Source: Ottowia flava (GTDB taxonomy: Bacteria; Pseudomonadota; Gammaproteobacteria; Burkholderiales; Burkholderiaceae_C). Taken from it: a stretch of 64,000 bases of DNA. Positions 56,298 to 64,000 of this stretch are shown piece by piece. The notes beneath the pieces were generated by a model. That model had not been told where the DNA came from. It saw only the letters and a program-made list of their open reading frames with translations, and did not search any database. Position numbers and translations under genes: made by a program. Every line of letters starts with the position of its first letter. The stretch's first letter is position 1. The stretch covers positions 1 through 64,000 of the forward strand of contig NZ_VRUA01000008.1 of the NCBI RefSeq assembly GCF_008017535.1. The letters are read 5' to 3'.

Positions 56298-56408
56298 CCA
56301 GCAGGACGACGTATTGCACTGGCAACGAACGCATTTCGCCCGCGCGACCGGGCTGCGCCCCGCCCAGCGCGCAAGCGGCCACGGTCGGCGTCTGCCCCGA
56401 GCGCTGAC

Positions 56409-57506
56409 TCAAGCGCGTGCGCGGCGGCGCATGCCCAGGGCACCCAGTGCCGCAGCCAGCAGCCCGGTCAGCATCAGGCCCCATTCACCCATGGTCGGCA
56501 CCGCCACGGGCGCGACCGCCGCAAAGCGCGCCGACACGGTGACATTGGAAGTGACGGCCGCCACGCTGCAGCTGGCGCTGGTGCCAGACGCAGCACAGGC
56601 GTCGCCCCAGCCGGCCAATTGGTAGCCGGCAGCGGGCGTGGCCGTGCAGGCGAGCGGCTGGCCGTCGCTCACGGTCGCGGGGCAGTTGATGCTACCGTTG
56701 GTCGGCGCAGTCACGTTCACCAGCCAGACGCCTGGAATTTGCTCAAACGCCGCCTCGACGGCGCAGCTGGCGGTCGGCTCGCGCACCGTGATCGCCGTTC
56801 TCGACGCATTGGTGCTGACGCCGCTGGACGAAGCGCCGCAGCTGCCGCCGACGGCGCTGACCAACCGATAGCCCGGCTGCGGGCTGACCGTGACATAGCC
56901 TGTGCCGCCCGAACTGGCAGTTTGCTGCGACGCCGGACTGACGCTGCCGCGCCCGGCCGAGCCGGCTGCCACGCTGGCGCTGATGGTCAGCGTACTGCCG
57001 GCGGCGCCTCCGCGCACCAGGCGGACGTTGTAGTCGCCCCGCCCAAATAGCCCGAGCGTGGGGTTACCGGTGACGAAATCGATCGCCATCGGAAAAATCA
57101 TGGTGGGCGGCTGGCTGGCTGTCCAGAATGTGCTCGCCGGCGCACCGGGAAACGCCGTCGCGTTGATCGCGGGCGTGCTGCCAGCCTCCACCAATCCCTG
57201 CAGTTCCTGAAAACTGGGCACGCGCCAGTCACTGAAGCCGCCCAGCGCATCGGCGTTGGCTTCTGCCGCCGTGGCGAGCGCCACTGTCCAGGAGTTGTAG
57301 ACGGCGGCGGTGCCAGTGCAGGTTGCGCCGTCCCAGCTTTGGCCCAGGGCGCAACGCTGCCAGATCATCTGCGTGGCACCGTCCGTCACCACTGCCCCGT
57401 TGGGCGTAAAAGGCGCAGCCCACGCAGCGCTGCTGACCAGGGCGGATAGGCCCAACAGGGCGATGGCGACAAATTGGCGCAGCGAGGAAGGTGCGTTTGG
57501 CATCAT
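56409..57506 (-). CDS. Secreted DUF1566-like protein with IPTL-CTERM tail
   Basis: A 365-residue exported protein. The signal peptide is within FVAIALLGLSALVSSAAWAA. The first half carries a DUF1566/Lcl-like domain (MIWQRCALGQSW, FSDWRVPSFQELQGLVE, STFWTASQ). The middle has two or three beta repeats (GGTGYVTVSPQPGYRLVSAV, VNVTAPTNGSINCPATVSDG, AGYQLAGWGDACAASG). The end has the IPTL-CTERM form: VPTMGEWGLMLTGLLAAALG followed by MRRRARA, a sorting tail for a dedicated protease. It is probably exported to the cell surface. Confidence 0.85.
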   Translation of the reverse strand: MMPNAPSSLRQFVAIALLGLSALVSSAAWAAPFTPNGAVVTDGATQMIWQRCALGQSWDGATCTGTAAVYNSWTVALATAAEANADALGGFSDWRVPSFQELQGLVEAGSTPAINATAFPGAPASTFWTASQPPTMIFPMAIDFVTGNPTLGLFGRGDYNVRLVRGGAAGSTLTISASVAAGSAGRGSVSPASQQTASSGGTGYVTVSPQPGYRLVSAVGGSCGASSSGVSTNASRTAITVREPTASCAVEAAFEQIPGVWLVNVTAPTNGSINCPATVSDGQPLACTATPAAGYQLAGWGDACAASGTSASCSVAAVTSNVTVSARFAAVAPVAVPTMGEWGLMLTGLLAAALGALGMRRRARA

Positions 57507-57529
57507 GAAGTTTTTCGATAAAAGTGCTG

Positions 57530-57570
57530 TCAGCCTTACAAGGACGTGCGCGGACAGCTATGGTTTCAGG
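57530..57570 (-). repeat. Dispersed repeat copy, diverged
   Basis: CAGCCTTACAAGGACGTGCG then CGGACAGCTATGG resembles the reverse form of the repeat. Confidence 0.5.
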
Positions 57571-57663
57571 ATCGGCGGCATCACGCACCGCAAGTGCCTG
57601 ATGACTGGGAGAAATCGAATGTTCTGCTTACTAAGCGTGTCGATTAAACCGACTCGCCGCCGA

Positions 57664-57697
57664 TGTTCATATCCCTGAAACTGGGTATTTTTCGGAG
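57664..57697 (-). promoter_or_regulatory. Operator-like motif, left copy
   Basis: The minus strand reads GAAAAATACCCAGTTTCAGG then GATATGAACATCGG. It pairs with the right copy at 57821-57852 in opposite orientation. Confidence 0.55.
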
Positions 57698-57820
57698 ATT
57701 CATGCCCAGCGCGCGGCGACCGGGGCGCGCGGCGGCTGGCCCGGATGCGTGACTTCTGACCTGCGGGCCGGTGTGCATTGGGCCGGCAGCCCCTGGCGTT
57801 CGCCGATCCCTCACATACCC

Positions 57821-57852
57821 CGCGAAATACCTGAGTTCAGGGATGTTCAAAT
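57821..57852 (+). promoter_or_regulatory. Operator-like motif, right copy
   Basis: The plus strand reads GAAATACCTGAGTTCAGGGA then TGTTCAAATCGGG, matching the left copy across about 25 of 32 positions. Confidence 0.55.
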
Positions 57853-57908
57853 CGGGCGCGTTGCCGCAAAGTCGCGCTATCTTTCTACTGATTGGCCCGC
57901 CCTCCCAA

Positions 57909-58586
57909 GTGAACCCACCCCTCCTTTCCGCCGAAACCACCCTGCCCGCCCCCGTGTTGGTGGTGGAGGACGAGCCGCTGATCCGCCAGCGCCTGCGCGA
58001 TGTGCTGCTGGGCCTGGGGTATGCGCCCGATGCGCTGAACTTCGCCGCATCGCTGGCCGAGGCGCGCGGCTTCATGGCCACCGAGCCGGTGGCGTTGGCG
58101 CTGGTCGACCTTGGCCTGCCGGACGGTAGCGGCATTGACCTGATCGCCGAGTGGCGCGCGGGCGATGCGGCGCTGCCGATTCTGGTGATTTCGGCCTGGA
58201 GCACCGAAGACGCCATCCTGGCCGCGCTGCGCGCCGGGGCGACGGGCTATGTGCTGAAGGAGCGTGACGACCTGGAGGTCAGCCTGTCGATCCGCAGCGT
58301 GCTGCGCGGCGGCGCGCCGATCGACCCGTTCATTGCGCGCCGCATCATCGCGGAGCTGCAGCCGGTGGCGAGCCCGGCCGCGCAACTGGACGAGCCGCTG
58401 AGCGCGCGCGAGCAGCAGATCCTGTGCATGGTGGCCGATGGCATGAGTAACCGCGAGATCGCAGACGGGCTGAACCTGTCGCGCCACACGGTGGAATGCC
58501 ACGTCAAGCACGTGTACCGCAAGCTGGCGGTGAACTCGCGCGTGCGGGCGATCAGTGAAGCGCGCAGCCGCGGGCTGCTGGGTTGA
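57909..58586 (+). CDS. LuxR-type response regulator
   Basis: A 225-residue regulator (from the GTG at 57909). The receiver domain has VVEDEPLIRQRLRDVLLGLG, the phosphorylated Asp in ALVDLGLPDGSG and a conserved Lys in GYVLKERDD. The C-terminal LuxR HTH is LSAREQQILCMVADGMSNRE and LSRHTVECHVKHVYRKL. An ATG at 57843, which lies within the operator-like motif, would add 22 residues. It is partnered with the sensor kinase 102 bases downstream. Confidence 0.9.
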   Translation: MNPPLLSAETTLPAPVLVVEDEPLIRQRLRDVLLGLGYAPDALNFAASLAEARGFMATEPVALALVDLGLPDGSGIDLIAEWRAGDAALPILVISAWSTEDAILAALRAGATGYVLKERDDLEVSLSIRSVLRGGAPIDPFIARRIIAELQPVASPAAQLDEPLSAREQQILCMVADGMSNREIADGLNLSRHTVECHVKHVYRKLAVNSRVRAISEARSRGLLG

Positions 58587-58628
58587 AGCCAGAATGCCGG
58601 GTGTGCCCGGCGTGGCGCGCCCGGCGAT

Positions 58629-58680
58629 ATTTTCAATGAAATTGGCAATTTGCCCTACAACCACCTGCGCTGGCAGCTAT
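58629..58680 (-). repeat. Dispersed repeat copy upstream of the sensor kinase
   Basis: GGCAATTTGCCCTACAACCA then CCTGCGCTGGCAGCTATTG is a clear copy in reverse orientation. Confidence 0.8.
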
Positions 58681-58688
58681 TGTTTTTG

Positions 58689-60773
58689 ATGCGCATGGTG
58701 TCGATGTTTTGCTCGTTGTCCCGCCTGTTCGGCGGGCAACGCCTGGCGGCGTTCGCAGGCGTCGCTGGGCCGCGGCTGTGCGGCGCGGCAGCGCTGGCCT
58801 GGGCGGGGATGGTGGTTCTTGCGGCGCTGCTGCACACCCTGCCAGCGCAGGCGCAGGGTGCCCATGGCTCGGGTACCGCACCTCGCACGGCCCCGCAGGC
58901 CAGCGGCGCGGCCGCAGGCTGCGCGCCGCAAATCACCGACGTGCACGCCGTGCGCGGGCAGGACCCGGGCGACGTGCGCCGCGGACCGCCCACCCGCCTG
59001 CCTGCTTCGGCCTGGACGCCCGTCACGCTGCCCGATCGCTGGAGCGACCCGCACCGCTGGCCGCATTTCGACGGCGAGGTCTGGTACCGCATCGACTGGC
59101 GGCTGCCCTGCCCGTCGGCGCCCGGTGCAGCGGCGACCGATGTGGCGTTGTCGCTCGACTCCCTGAACATGGCGGGCGAGGTGTGGCTGAACGGCACCTT
59201 GCTGTGGCGCGACCGCCACCTCACGGAGCCGCTGTCGCGCAGCTGGTTCATGCCGCGCTACTGGCTGCTGCCGGCGCACCTGCTGCGGCCAGACGCCAAT
59301 GCCGTGTGGGTGCGCGTGCTGGGCCTGCATGTGCAGTCGCCTGGCCTGGGCGGTGCGCAGATCGGTCCGGCCGACGGCGTGTTCGCGGCGTACCAGAATC
59401 TTCTGTGGCGCCAGCGCACGCTGCTCACGCTGAACCTGGCGGTGTCTGGCACGTTGGGCGTGCTGTTCTTCTTCGCCTGGGCCATGCGGCGCAGCGAAAA
59501 GGCCTATGGCTGGTACGCCCTGGCGGCGTTCACCTGGGTGCTGTATGCCGCCAGCCTCCTGGCCACCGAGACTTGGCCATTCCGCGATTCGGTGATGGCC
59601 GCGCGCGCGAATATGACGGCGCTGGTGCTGTACGTGGCGGCCTTCAGCGTGTTTACCGCGCGCTTCGCCGCCCGCCCTACGCCCAGGATGGACAAGGCGC
59701 TGGCCCTGCTGGTGTTCGCCATGGTGGCCATGGTGTGGCTGTGCACGGTTTCCGCCCTGGACCATGTGCTGCTGGCCGCCTTCCTTGGCGCGGCCCTGAT
59801 CTACCTGTTGGCCTGCCTGCGCTTTGTGGTGTGGGCGCTGCAGAGCCGCCAGGCCGACCAGCTCATGCTGGCCGCCTGCCTGACGGTGTTCGCCGTGGTC
59901 GGCGCCCACGACGTGCTGATCCTGGTGCGCCTGCTGCCCGACGCCGTGCCGTGGACGCCCTACAGCAGCCTGGCCGTCACGCTGTGCATGGCGCTGGTGC
60001 TGGGCTGGCGCCTCGCGCACACCATGCGCCGCATCGAGCGCTTCAACGTCGAGCTGACCCACAGCGTGGCGCACGCCCGCGCCGAGCTGCAGACCACCAT
60101 GGCGCGCGAACACGCCCTGGTGCTGCGCAACACCCGCCTGAACGAGCGCCTGGGCATCGCCCACGAGCTGCACGACGGGCTGGGCGGCTCGCTGGTGCGG
60201 TCGATCGCCATGGTGGAGCAAGCGCGGGCGCCGCTGGAAAACCGCCAGGTCCTGTCAATCCTGAAGCTGCTGCGCGACGACCTGCGCCAGATGATCGACA
60301 GCGGCTCCAGCACCGGCGTGACGGTGCCCGCCACACCTCAGCAGTGGCTGGCGCCGCTGCGCCACCGCTTCACGCGCCTGTTCGACGAGCTGGACATCCG
60401 CTCCAGCTGGCACTACCCGCCCGACTGGCAGCAGCCGCCCAACGCCCTGCAATGCCTGGCGCTGACGCGGGTGGTGGAAGAGGCGCTGACCAACGTCATC
60501 AAGCACAGCCGCGCCAGCCAGGTGGACGTGACGCTGGCCCATGGCGACGACCAAGACGTGGTGCTGCGCATCGAGGACGACGGTGTGGGCTTCGACGTGA
60601 ACGCCGTGCAGGCCGCTGGCGTCAGCGTGGGCATGCGCAGCATGCAGGCGCGCATAGCGCGCGTGGGGGGCGAGCTGTACGTGCAGTCGGTGCCCGGTGG
60701 CACCGTGCTGACGGTGCACCTGCTGCCCGCCCTGATGCCGGACAGTGCGCCGGCGCCGCTGTATCGCGATTGA
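58689..60773 (+). CDS. Sensor histidine kinase with 7TM-DISM sensor
   Basis: A 694-residue membrane kinase. An N-terminal signal/anchor is followed by a periplasmic jelly-roll domain (RWSDPHRWPHFDGEVWYRID, SLNMAGEVWLNGTLLW) and seven membrane spans, the 7TMR-DISM type. The cytosolic part has a coiled region, the HisKA_3 dimer domain with phosphoacceptor His (GIAHELHDGLGGSLVRSIAM) and a HATPase_c domain (VVEEALTNVIKHSRAS, IEDDGVGFD). The ATG at 58689 avoids residues coded by the repeat; several later ATGs are also possible. It should phosphorylate the preceding LuxR regulator. The signal is unknown. Confidence 0.9.
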   Translation: MRMVSMFCSLSRLFGGQRLAAFAGVAGPRLCGAAALAWAGMVVLAALLHTLPAQAQGAHGSGTAPRTAPQASGAAAGCAPQITDVHAVRGQDPGDVRRGPPTRLPASAWTPVTLPDRWSDPHRWPHFDGEVWYRIDWRLPCPSAPGAAATDVALSLDSLNMAGEVWLNGTLLWRDRHLTEPLSRSWFMPRYWLLPAHLLRPDANAVWVRVLGLHVQSPGLGGAQIGPADGVFAAYQNLLWRQRTLLTLNLAVSGTLGVLFFFAWAMRRSEKAYGWYALAAFTWVLYAASLLATETWPFRDSVMAARANMTALVLYVAAFSVFTARFAARPTPRMDKALALLVFAMVAMVWLCTVSALDHVLLAAFLGAALIYLLACLRFVVWALQSRQADQLMLAACLTVFAVVGAHDVLILVRLLPDAVPWTPYSSLAVTLCMALVLGWRLAHTMRRIERFNVELTHSVAHARAELQTTMAREHALVLRNTRLNERLGIAHELHDGLGGSLVRSIAMVEQARAPLENRQVLSILKLLRDDLRQMIDSGSSTGVTVPATPQQWLAPLRHRFTRLFDELDIRSSWHYPPDWQQPPNALQCLALTRVVEEALTNVIKHSRASQVDVTLAHGDDQDVVLRIEDDGVGFDVNAVQAAGVSVGMRSMQARIARVGGELYVQSVPGGTVLTVHLLPALMPDSAPAPLYRD

Positions 60774-60786
60774 ACGGCGGCCGCAT

Positions 60787-60811
60787 GGGGGTGCGATTCC
60801 CCCGTTTTTTT
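60787..60811 (+). terminator. Rho-independent terminator after the sensor kinase
   Basis: GGGGG and CCCCC pair around seven bases, followed after one base by seven T. Confidence 0.65.
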
Positions 60812-60819
60812 GCTACCTA

Positions 60820-60860
60820 AAGAATAGCTGTCCGCGCAGATGGCTGTAGGACAAAAAGCC
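60820..60860 (+). repeat. Dispersed repeat copy
   Basis: AGAATAGCTGTCCGCGCAGA then TGGCTGTAGGACAAAAAGCC lies between the convergent sensor kinase and DUF1854 genes. Confidence 0.8.
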
Positions 60861-60925
60861 AAAAACACCAAGAATCAGACCTGGAAGCCGGCCCAGGGCG
60901 TCTGGCCACCGTCGGCCAGCCCCTG

Positions 60926-61399
60926 TCACAGGAAGCGGTCGAGCAGCTTGCGGCTGTGCCGATCCATCGCCTGCAGGTCGCGAATCAGGTACTGCACGCC
61001 GTGGTTGTCGTTGACGATCAAGAGGCCGGGGCCCAGGCGGCGGATGTCTTCCTCGCCTTTCAGCACGAAGCTGGTGGCACCGCGGTCGGTCTCGACGTCC
61101 CAGGTGCTGGGCGTGCCGAAGCTGCTGACGCTTTTCAGGCGCTGCAGCACGGGCATGAATTCGCGCTGCTCCAGCGCCTGGGCGACCAGGGCGCGGGTCG
61201 GCTCGGGCAAGGCGGACAGGCGCTCGACCCAGGCCAGCTCGTGCCCGTCGACGTCCAGCAGGCTGATGCCTTCGTCCGGCGCGGCAATGGGGAAGGCGCG
61301 CACGGCGACCACGCCTTCGTGGCGCTGGCCCTCGCCGTCGGTCAGCACGAGACGGCCGAAGGCGTCGCGCTCCAGATCGAACACGGTGTGCACGCTCAT
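60926..61399 (-). CDS. DUF1854 protein, cyanophycin-associated
   Basis: A 157-residue protein of the DUF1854 family found beside cyanophycin genes: FDLERDAFGRLVLTDGEGQR, GVVAVRAFPIAAPDEGISLL, LKSVSSFGTPSTWDVETDRG and IVNDNHGVQYLIRDLQAMDR. The function is unproven. Its start overlaps the ABC transporter stop by four bases, which implies coupled translation. Confidence 0.88.
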   Translation of the reverse strand: MSVHTVFDLERDAFGRLVLTDGEGQRHEGVVAVRAFPIAAPDEGISLLDVDGHELAWVERLSALPEPTRALVAQALEQREFMPVLQRLKSVSSFGTPSTWDVETDRGATSFVLKGEEDIRRLGPGLLIVNDNHGVQYLIRDLQAMDRHSRKLLDRFL

Positions 61400-63729
61400 G
61401 GCTGGGTCTCCTCGGCGGCGTCGGGTGCGCCGGGCTCGGCGCGGTGGCTGTGGGGCATCGGGGGTGGCGCTGGCGCGGGCTGCAGGCTGGCGTCGTCCAC
61501 TTCCAGCATGCGGTCGCGCTCGGCCTTTTCCTGGCGCGCCTGCGCTTCGTACAGGCGCCAGTAGGCGCCGCGCCGGGCGATCAGCTGCTCGTGCGTGCCC
61601 TCTTCCACCTTGTCGCCCTTGTCCATGACGACCAGGCGGTCGGCCTTGCGCAGCGTGGACAGGCGGTGGGCGATGGCGATAGTGGTGCGCCCGCGCACCA
61701 GGTTGTCCAGCGCCTTCTGGATCTCGCGCTCGGTTTCGGTGTCGACCGAGGCGGTGGCCTCGTCCAGGATCAGGATGCGCGGGTTGATCAGCAGCGCCCG
61801 CGCGATGCTGATGCGCTGGCGCTCACCGCCCGACAGGCCCTGGCCACGCTCGCCCACCAGCGAGTCGTAACCCTGCGGCAGGCGCAGGATGAATTCGTGC
61901 GCGTGGGCGGCGCGCGCGGCCGCCACGATCTCTTCGCGCGTGGCGTCGGGTTGGCCGTAGGCGATGTTCTCAGCGATGGTGCCGAAGAACAGGAACGGCT
62001 CCTGCAGCACCAGACCGATGTTGCGGCGGTAATCGGCCACGCGCACGTCGCGCAGATCCACCCCGTCCACCAGGATGGCGCCCTCGGTCACGTCGTAGAA
62101 GCGGCAGATCAGGTTGACCAGCGTGCTCTTGCCCGAGCCGCTGTGGCCCACCAGGCCGATCATCTCGCCCGGCTCGATGGTCAGGTTCAGCCCGCGGATG
62201 ACCGAGCGGTTGCCGTAGCGCAGCGCGGCGTCTTTCACTTCGATGCGGCCTTCCACATGCCCCAGCGGGACCGGGTTTTTGGGCTCGGGCACGCTGGAGA
62301 CGTGGTCCAGGATCTCGAAGATGCGCTTGGTGCCCGAGGCCGCCTTTTGCGTGACCGAGACGATGCGGCTCATCGAATCCAGCCGGGTGTAAAAGCGCCC
62401 GATGTAGGCCAGGAACGCGGTGAGCACACCGACGGTGATCTGCTGCTTGCTGACCAGCCAGATACCGCAGGCCCAGACCACCAGCAGGCCGATTTCGGTC
62501 AGCAGCGTGACGGTGGGCGAAAACAGCGACCACAGCTTGTTCAGCTTGTCGTTGACGGCCAGGTTGTGGCGGTTGGCGTCCTTGAAGCGGCCCGCCTCGC
62601 GGTCTTCCTGCGCGAAGGCCTTGACCACGCGGATGCCGGGGATGGTGTCGGCCAGGACGTTGGTCACTTCGGACCAGACGCGGTCGATCTTCTCGAAGCC
62701 GGTGCGCAGACGGTCGCGCACGACGTGGATCATCCAGCCGATGATGGGCAACGGCACCAGGGTGACCAGCGCCAGCGTCGGGTTGATGGTGAACAGGATG
62801 ATGGCCGTCATCACGATCATCAGCACGTCGGTGGCGAAGTCCAGCAGGTGCAGCGACAGAAAGACGTTGATGCGGTCGGTTTCCGAGCCAATGCGCGCCA
62901 TCAGGTCACCCGTGCGCCGGCCGCCGAAGTACTCAAGTGAAAGCTTGAGCAAGTGTTCGTAAGTTGTTGTTCTTAAATCGGCGCCGATCCGTTCGGACAC
63001 CAGGGCCAGGATGTAGGTCTTGGCCCAGCTGAGCACCCAGGCCAGCAGCGCCGAGCCCAGCAGGCCCGCCAGCAGCATGGCGACCAGACCGGTGTCGATC
63101 TGCTGACCGGCCTGGAACGGGATCAGCACCTTGTCCATCAGCGGCATGGTCAGGTACGGCGGCACCAAGGTCGCTGCCGTGGCCGCCAGCGTCAGCAGGA
63201 AACCGGCCAGCAGCTGCCAGCGGTACGGGTGGGCAAAGCGCCACAGGCGAAACAGCGTCCACGTCGAGGGCGGCTTGTCCTCGACAGCGGTGTCACCATC
63301 CTCGATCAGGGCGGCCGGCAGGTCGGCCGCAAGCGCGGGTGTGGCGAGAGCGGCCGCGGCCGGGTCGGCCTGGAGCGCTTCAAACTGGTTCAAAAGGCGC
63401 AGGGCGGCCGGGTTCTGCCCCAGCGTGAAGCGCCAGACCGCCAGCTGGCCGTCTGAGTCGCGCAGCGCCAGGGCGCCGACGCCGGCGTGGTCCGTGTGCG
63501 AGAGGGTCAGCCCAGGGCGCAAATCCCAGCTTTGCCACCCTGTTTCATCCGGAAACCGTGAAATAAGCCGTTGATTTGTAATGAGCACGGCGCCGCTGCC
63601 AAAGCGCAGTTGCGCGTCCAAGTCAACTTCTAGCACCCCCAGCACGTTTTCAGAGGGTCGCAGCGGCGCTCCTTCTGCCAGTGCTTGTGTCATCGGGAAG
63701 GGGGAAATCTGTTGCGACATGGAATGCAT
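61396..63729 (-). CDS. ABC transporter (permease-ATPase fusion), cyanophycin-associated
   Basis: A 777-residue half-transporter. The N-terminal 150 residues are a soluble extension specific to this group (LGVLEVDLDAQLRFGSGAVL, WRFTLGQNPAALRLLNQFEA). Six membrane spans follow (about 170-460), then the ATPase with Walker A LVGHSGSGKSTLV, signature GLSGGERQRISIARALL, Walker B RILILDEATASVDT and H-loop IAIAHRLSTL. It resembles lipid/peptide exporters. It is likely linked to cyanophycin metabolism by its position next to DUF1854 and cphA. Start is the ATG at 63729 or 63720. Confidence 0.9.
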   Translation of the reverse strand: MHSMSQQISPFPMTQALAEGAPLRPSENVLGVLEVDLDAQLRFGSGAVLITNQRLISRFPDETGWQSWDLRPGLTLSHTDHAGVGALALRDSDGQLAVWRFTLGQNPAALRLLNQFEALQADPAAAALATPALAADLPAALIEDGDTAVEDKPPSTWTLFRLWRFAHPYRWQLLAGFLLTLAATAATLVPPYLTMPLMDKVLIPFQAGQQIDTGLVAMLLAGLLGSALLAWVLSWAKTYILALVSERIGADLRTTTYEHLLKLSLEYFGGRRTGDLMARIGSETDRINVFLSLHLLDFATDVLMIVMTAIILFTINPTLALVTLVPLPIIGWMIHVVRDRLRTGFEKIDRVWSEVTNVLADTIPGIRVVKAFAQEDREAGRFKDANRHNLAVNDKLNKLWSLFSPTVTLLTEIGLLVVWACGIWLVSKQQITVGVLTAFLAYIGRFYTRLDSMSRIVSVTQKAASGTKRIFEILDHVSSVPEPKNPVPLGHVEGRIEVKDAALRYGNRSVIRGLNLTIEPGEMIGLVGHSGSGKSTLVNLICRFYDVTEGAILVDGVDLRDVRVADYRRNIGLVLQEPFLFFGTIAENIAYGQPDATREEIVAAARAAHAHEFILRLPQGYDSLVGERGQGLSGGERQRISIARALLINPRILILDEATASVDTETEREIQKALDNLVRGRTTIAIAHRLSTLRKADRLVVMDKGDKVEEGTHEQLIARRGAYWRLYEAQARQEKAERDRMLEVDDASLQPAPAPPPMPHSHRAEPGAPDAAEETQP

Positions 63730-63803
63730 ACGTAGCGGGCCGAATACCTCTGGGCAATTCGGCCCCGATCACCAGAAATTCAAGGAAAGCGAGCGCACTC
63801 CCC
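63730..63803. promoter_or_regulatory. Short divergent region, ABC transporter and cphA
   Basis: The 74 bases must hold the promoters of both directions or a shared regulatory site. Nothing more specific can be assigned. Confidence 0.4.
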
Positions 63804-64000
63804 ATGAGGCGAATCGATCAAAGCGAGCGTGTCGCCACCAAAGGTGGCGGATTGTATCCGCGGCCTTTGCTGGCCTCGACACTGGCATCAGCCGACAACG
63901 GCGTCGAATCCACGCCGGCGCCCGCCGCCGTCGCACGCACCTTCCCCGACATGGTGATCCGCCAGATGACCCACCTGCGTGGGCCCAACATCTGGACCTA
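63804..64000 (+). CDS. cphA: Cyanophycin synthetase, N-terminal part (runs off window)
   Basis: The first 65 codons of a gene cut by the window end. The frame starts MRRIDQSERVATKGGGLYPR and reaches MTHLRGPNIWT, matching the conserved N-terminal RGPN-W segment of cyanophycin synthetases, which add Asp and Arg to a storage polymer with ATP. The N-terminus before it is longer than usual. The ribosome site is weak. Divergent from the ABC transporter and DUF1854 genes, it confirms a cyanophycin locus. Confidence 0.75.
   Translation, partial: MRRIDQSERVATKGGGLYPRPLLASTLASADNGVESTPAPAAVARTFPDMVIRQMTHLRGPNIWT

Larger units (their letters stand above)
57507..57908. promoter_or_regulatory. Divergent regulatory region, IPTL gene and response regulator
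   Basis: A 400-base gap holding both promoters, a diverged dispersed repeat (57530-57570) and two inverted copies of a GAAATACC...TTCAGGGAT motif. Confidence 0.6.

Noticed and set aside
54985-56625. Long plus-strand frame of 546 codons
   Set aside because: It runs antisense to the ferredoxin-globin gene, which has clear cluster and globin motifs; the plus frame shows none.
57771-57908. Longer N-terminus for the response regulator
   Set aside because: It would place coding sequence over the operator-like motif and before the normal receiver start; GTG at 57909 is preferred though not proven.

Overview
The window is about 64 kb of high-GC DNA from a betaproteobacterium, most probably a denitrifying member of the Comamonadaceae (Burkholderiales). 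This rests on the gene families, on a short dispersed repeat containing the core GATAGCTGCCTGCGCAG, of a kind seen in that family, and on a second GC-rich intergenic repeat. No 16S gene is present, so the genus cannot be fixed. Layout: 1-6.4 kb is mobile and degraded DNA. It holds one end of an IS5-family element, a graveyard of gene fragments (secreted nuclease, DUF1778 antitoxin, ParB-like), and a small AT-rich integrative island (inovirus Gp2-like protein, AlpA, an unknown ribbon-helix-helix protein, P4-type integrase). 6.4-10.5 kb holds an AraC regulator, then an AT-rich gap, then an unusual pair: a small roadblock-like protein and a protein fusing an ABC-type ATPase to a dual-specificity phosphatase. 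10.5-16.6 kb is core metabolism and transport (rpiA, pyrD, an MFS exporter, an FAD oxidoreductase coupled to a histone-deacetylase-like amidohydrolase, a small secreted protein). 16.7-26.5 kb is a thiamine biosynthesis locus on the minus strand: a TPP riboswitch, thiC, thiO, thiS, a YcxB-like protein, an APC permease, thiG, a thiD-thiE fusion and thiD. One plus-strand NTF2-like gene lies inside it. 26.6-30.1 kb has tRNA-Asn with a broken phage integrase beside it, then an amidohydrolase, a Bug-type binding protein and a divergent LysR regulator. 30.3-43.4 kb holds two versions of an ATP-grasp / alpha-E / transglutaminase system, one split and one fused, on either side of comEC, followed by a RidA protein. 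43.6-48.0 kb is indolepyruvate ferredoxin oxidoreductase with a divergent Lrp regulator. 48.5-54.9 kb is a cytochrome cd1 nitrite reductase operon (nirS, nirM, nirC, nirF and two double-domain siroheme decarboxylase genes) behind an FNR/DNR-type site. 55.1-56.3 kb is a convergent gene fusing a [2Fe-2S] ferredoxin to a globin-like domain, with a similar site upstream. 56.4-60.8 kb has an IPTL-CTERM surface protein and a LuxR-type two-component pair. 60.9-64 kb is the edge of a cyanophycin locus: DUF1854, its ABC transporter and the start of cphA. How the parts work together: the riboswitch should shut down thiC and its followers when TPP is plentiful, and the indolepyruvate oxidoreductase is itself a TPP enzyme. 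The nir operon reduces nitrite to NO, and the ferredoxin-globin gene with its matching operator is a plausible NO-handling partner. Across the window, copies of the dispersed repeat lie not only between genes but inside reading frames, where they are translated as linkers, N-termini and even a signal-peptide core.
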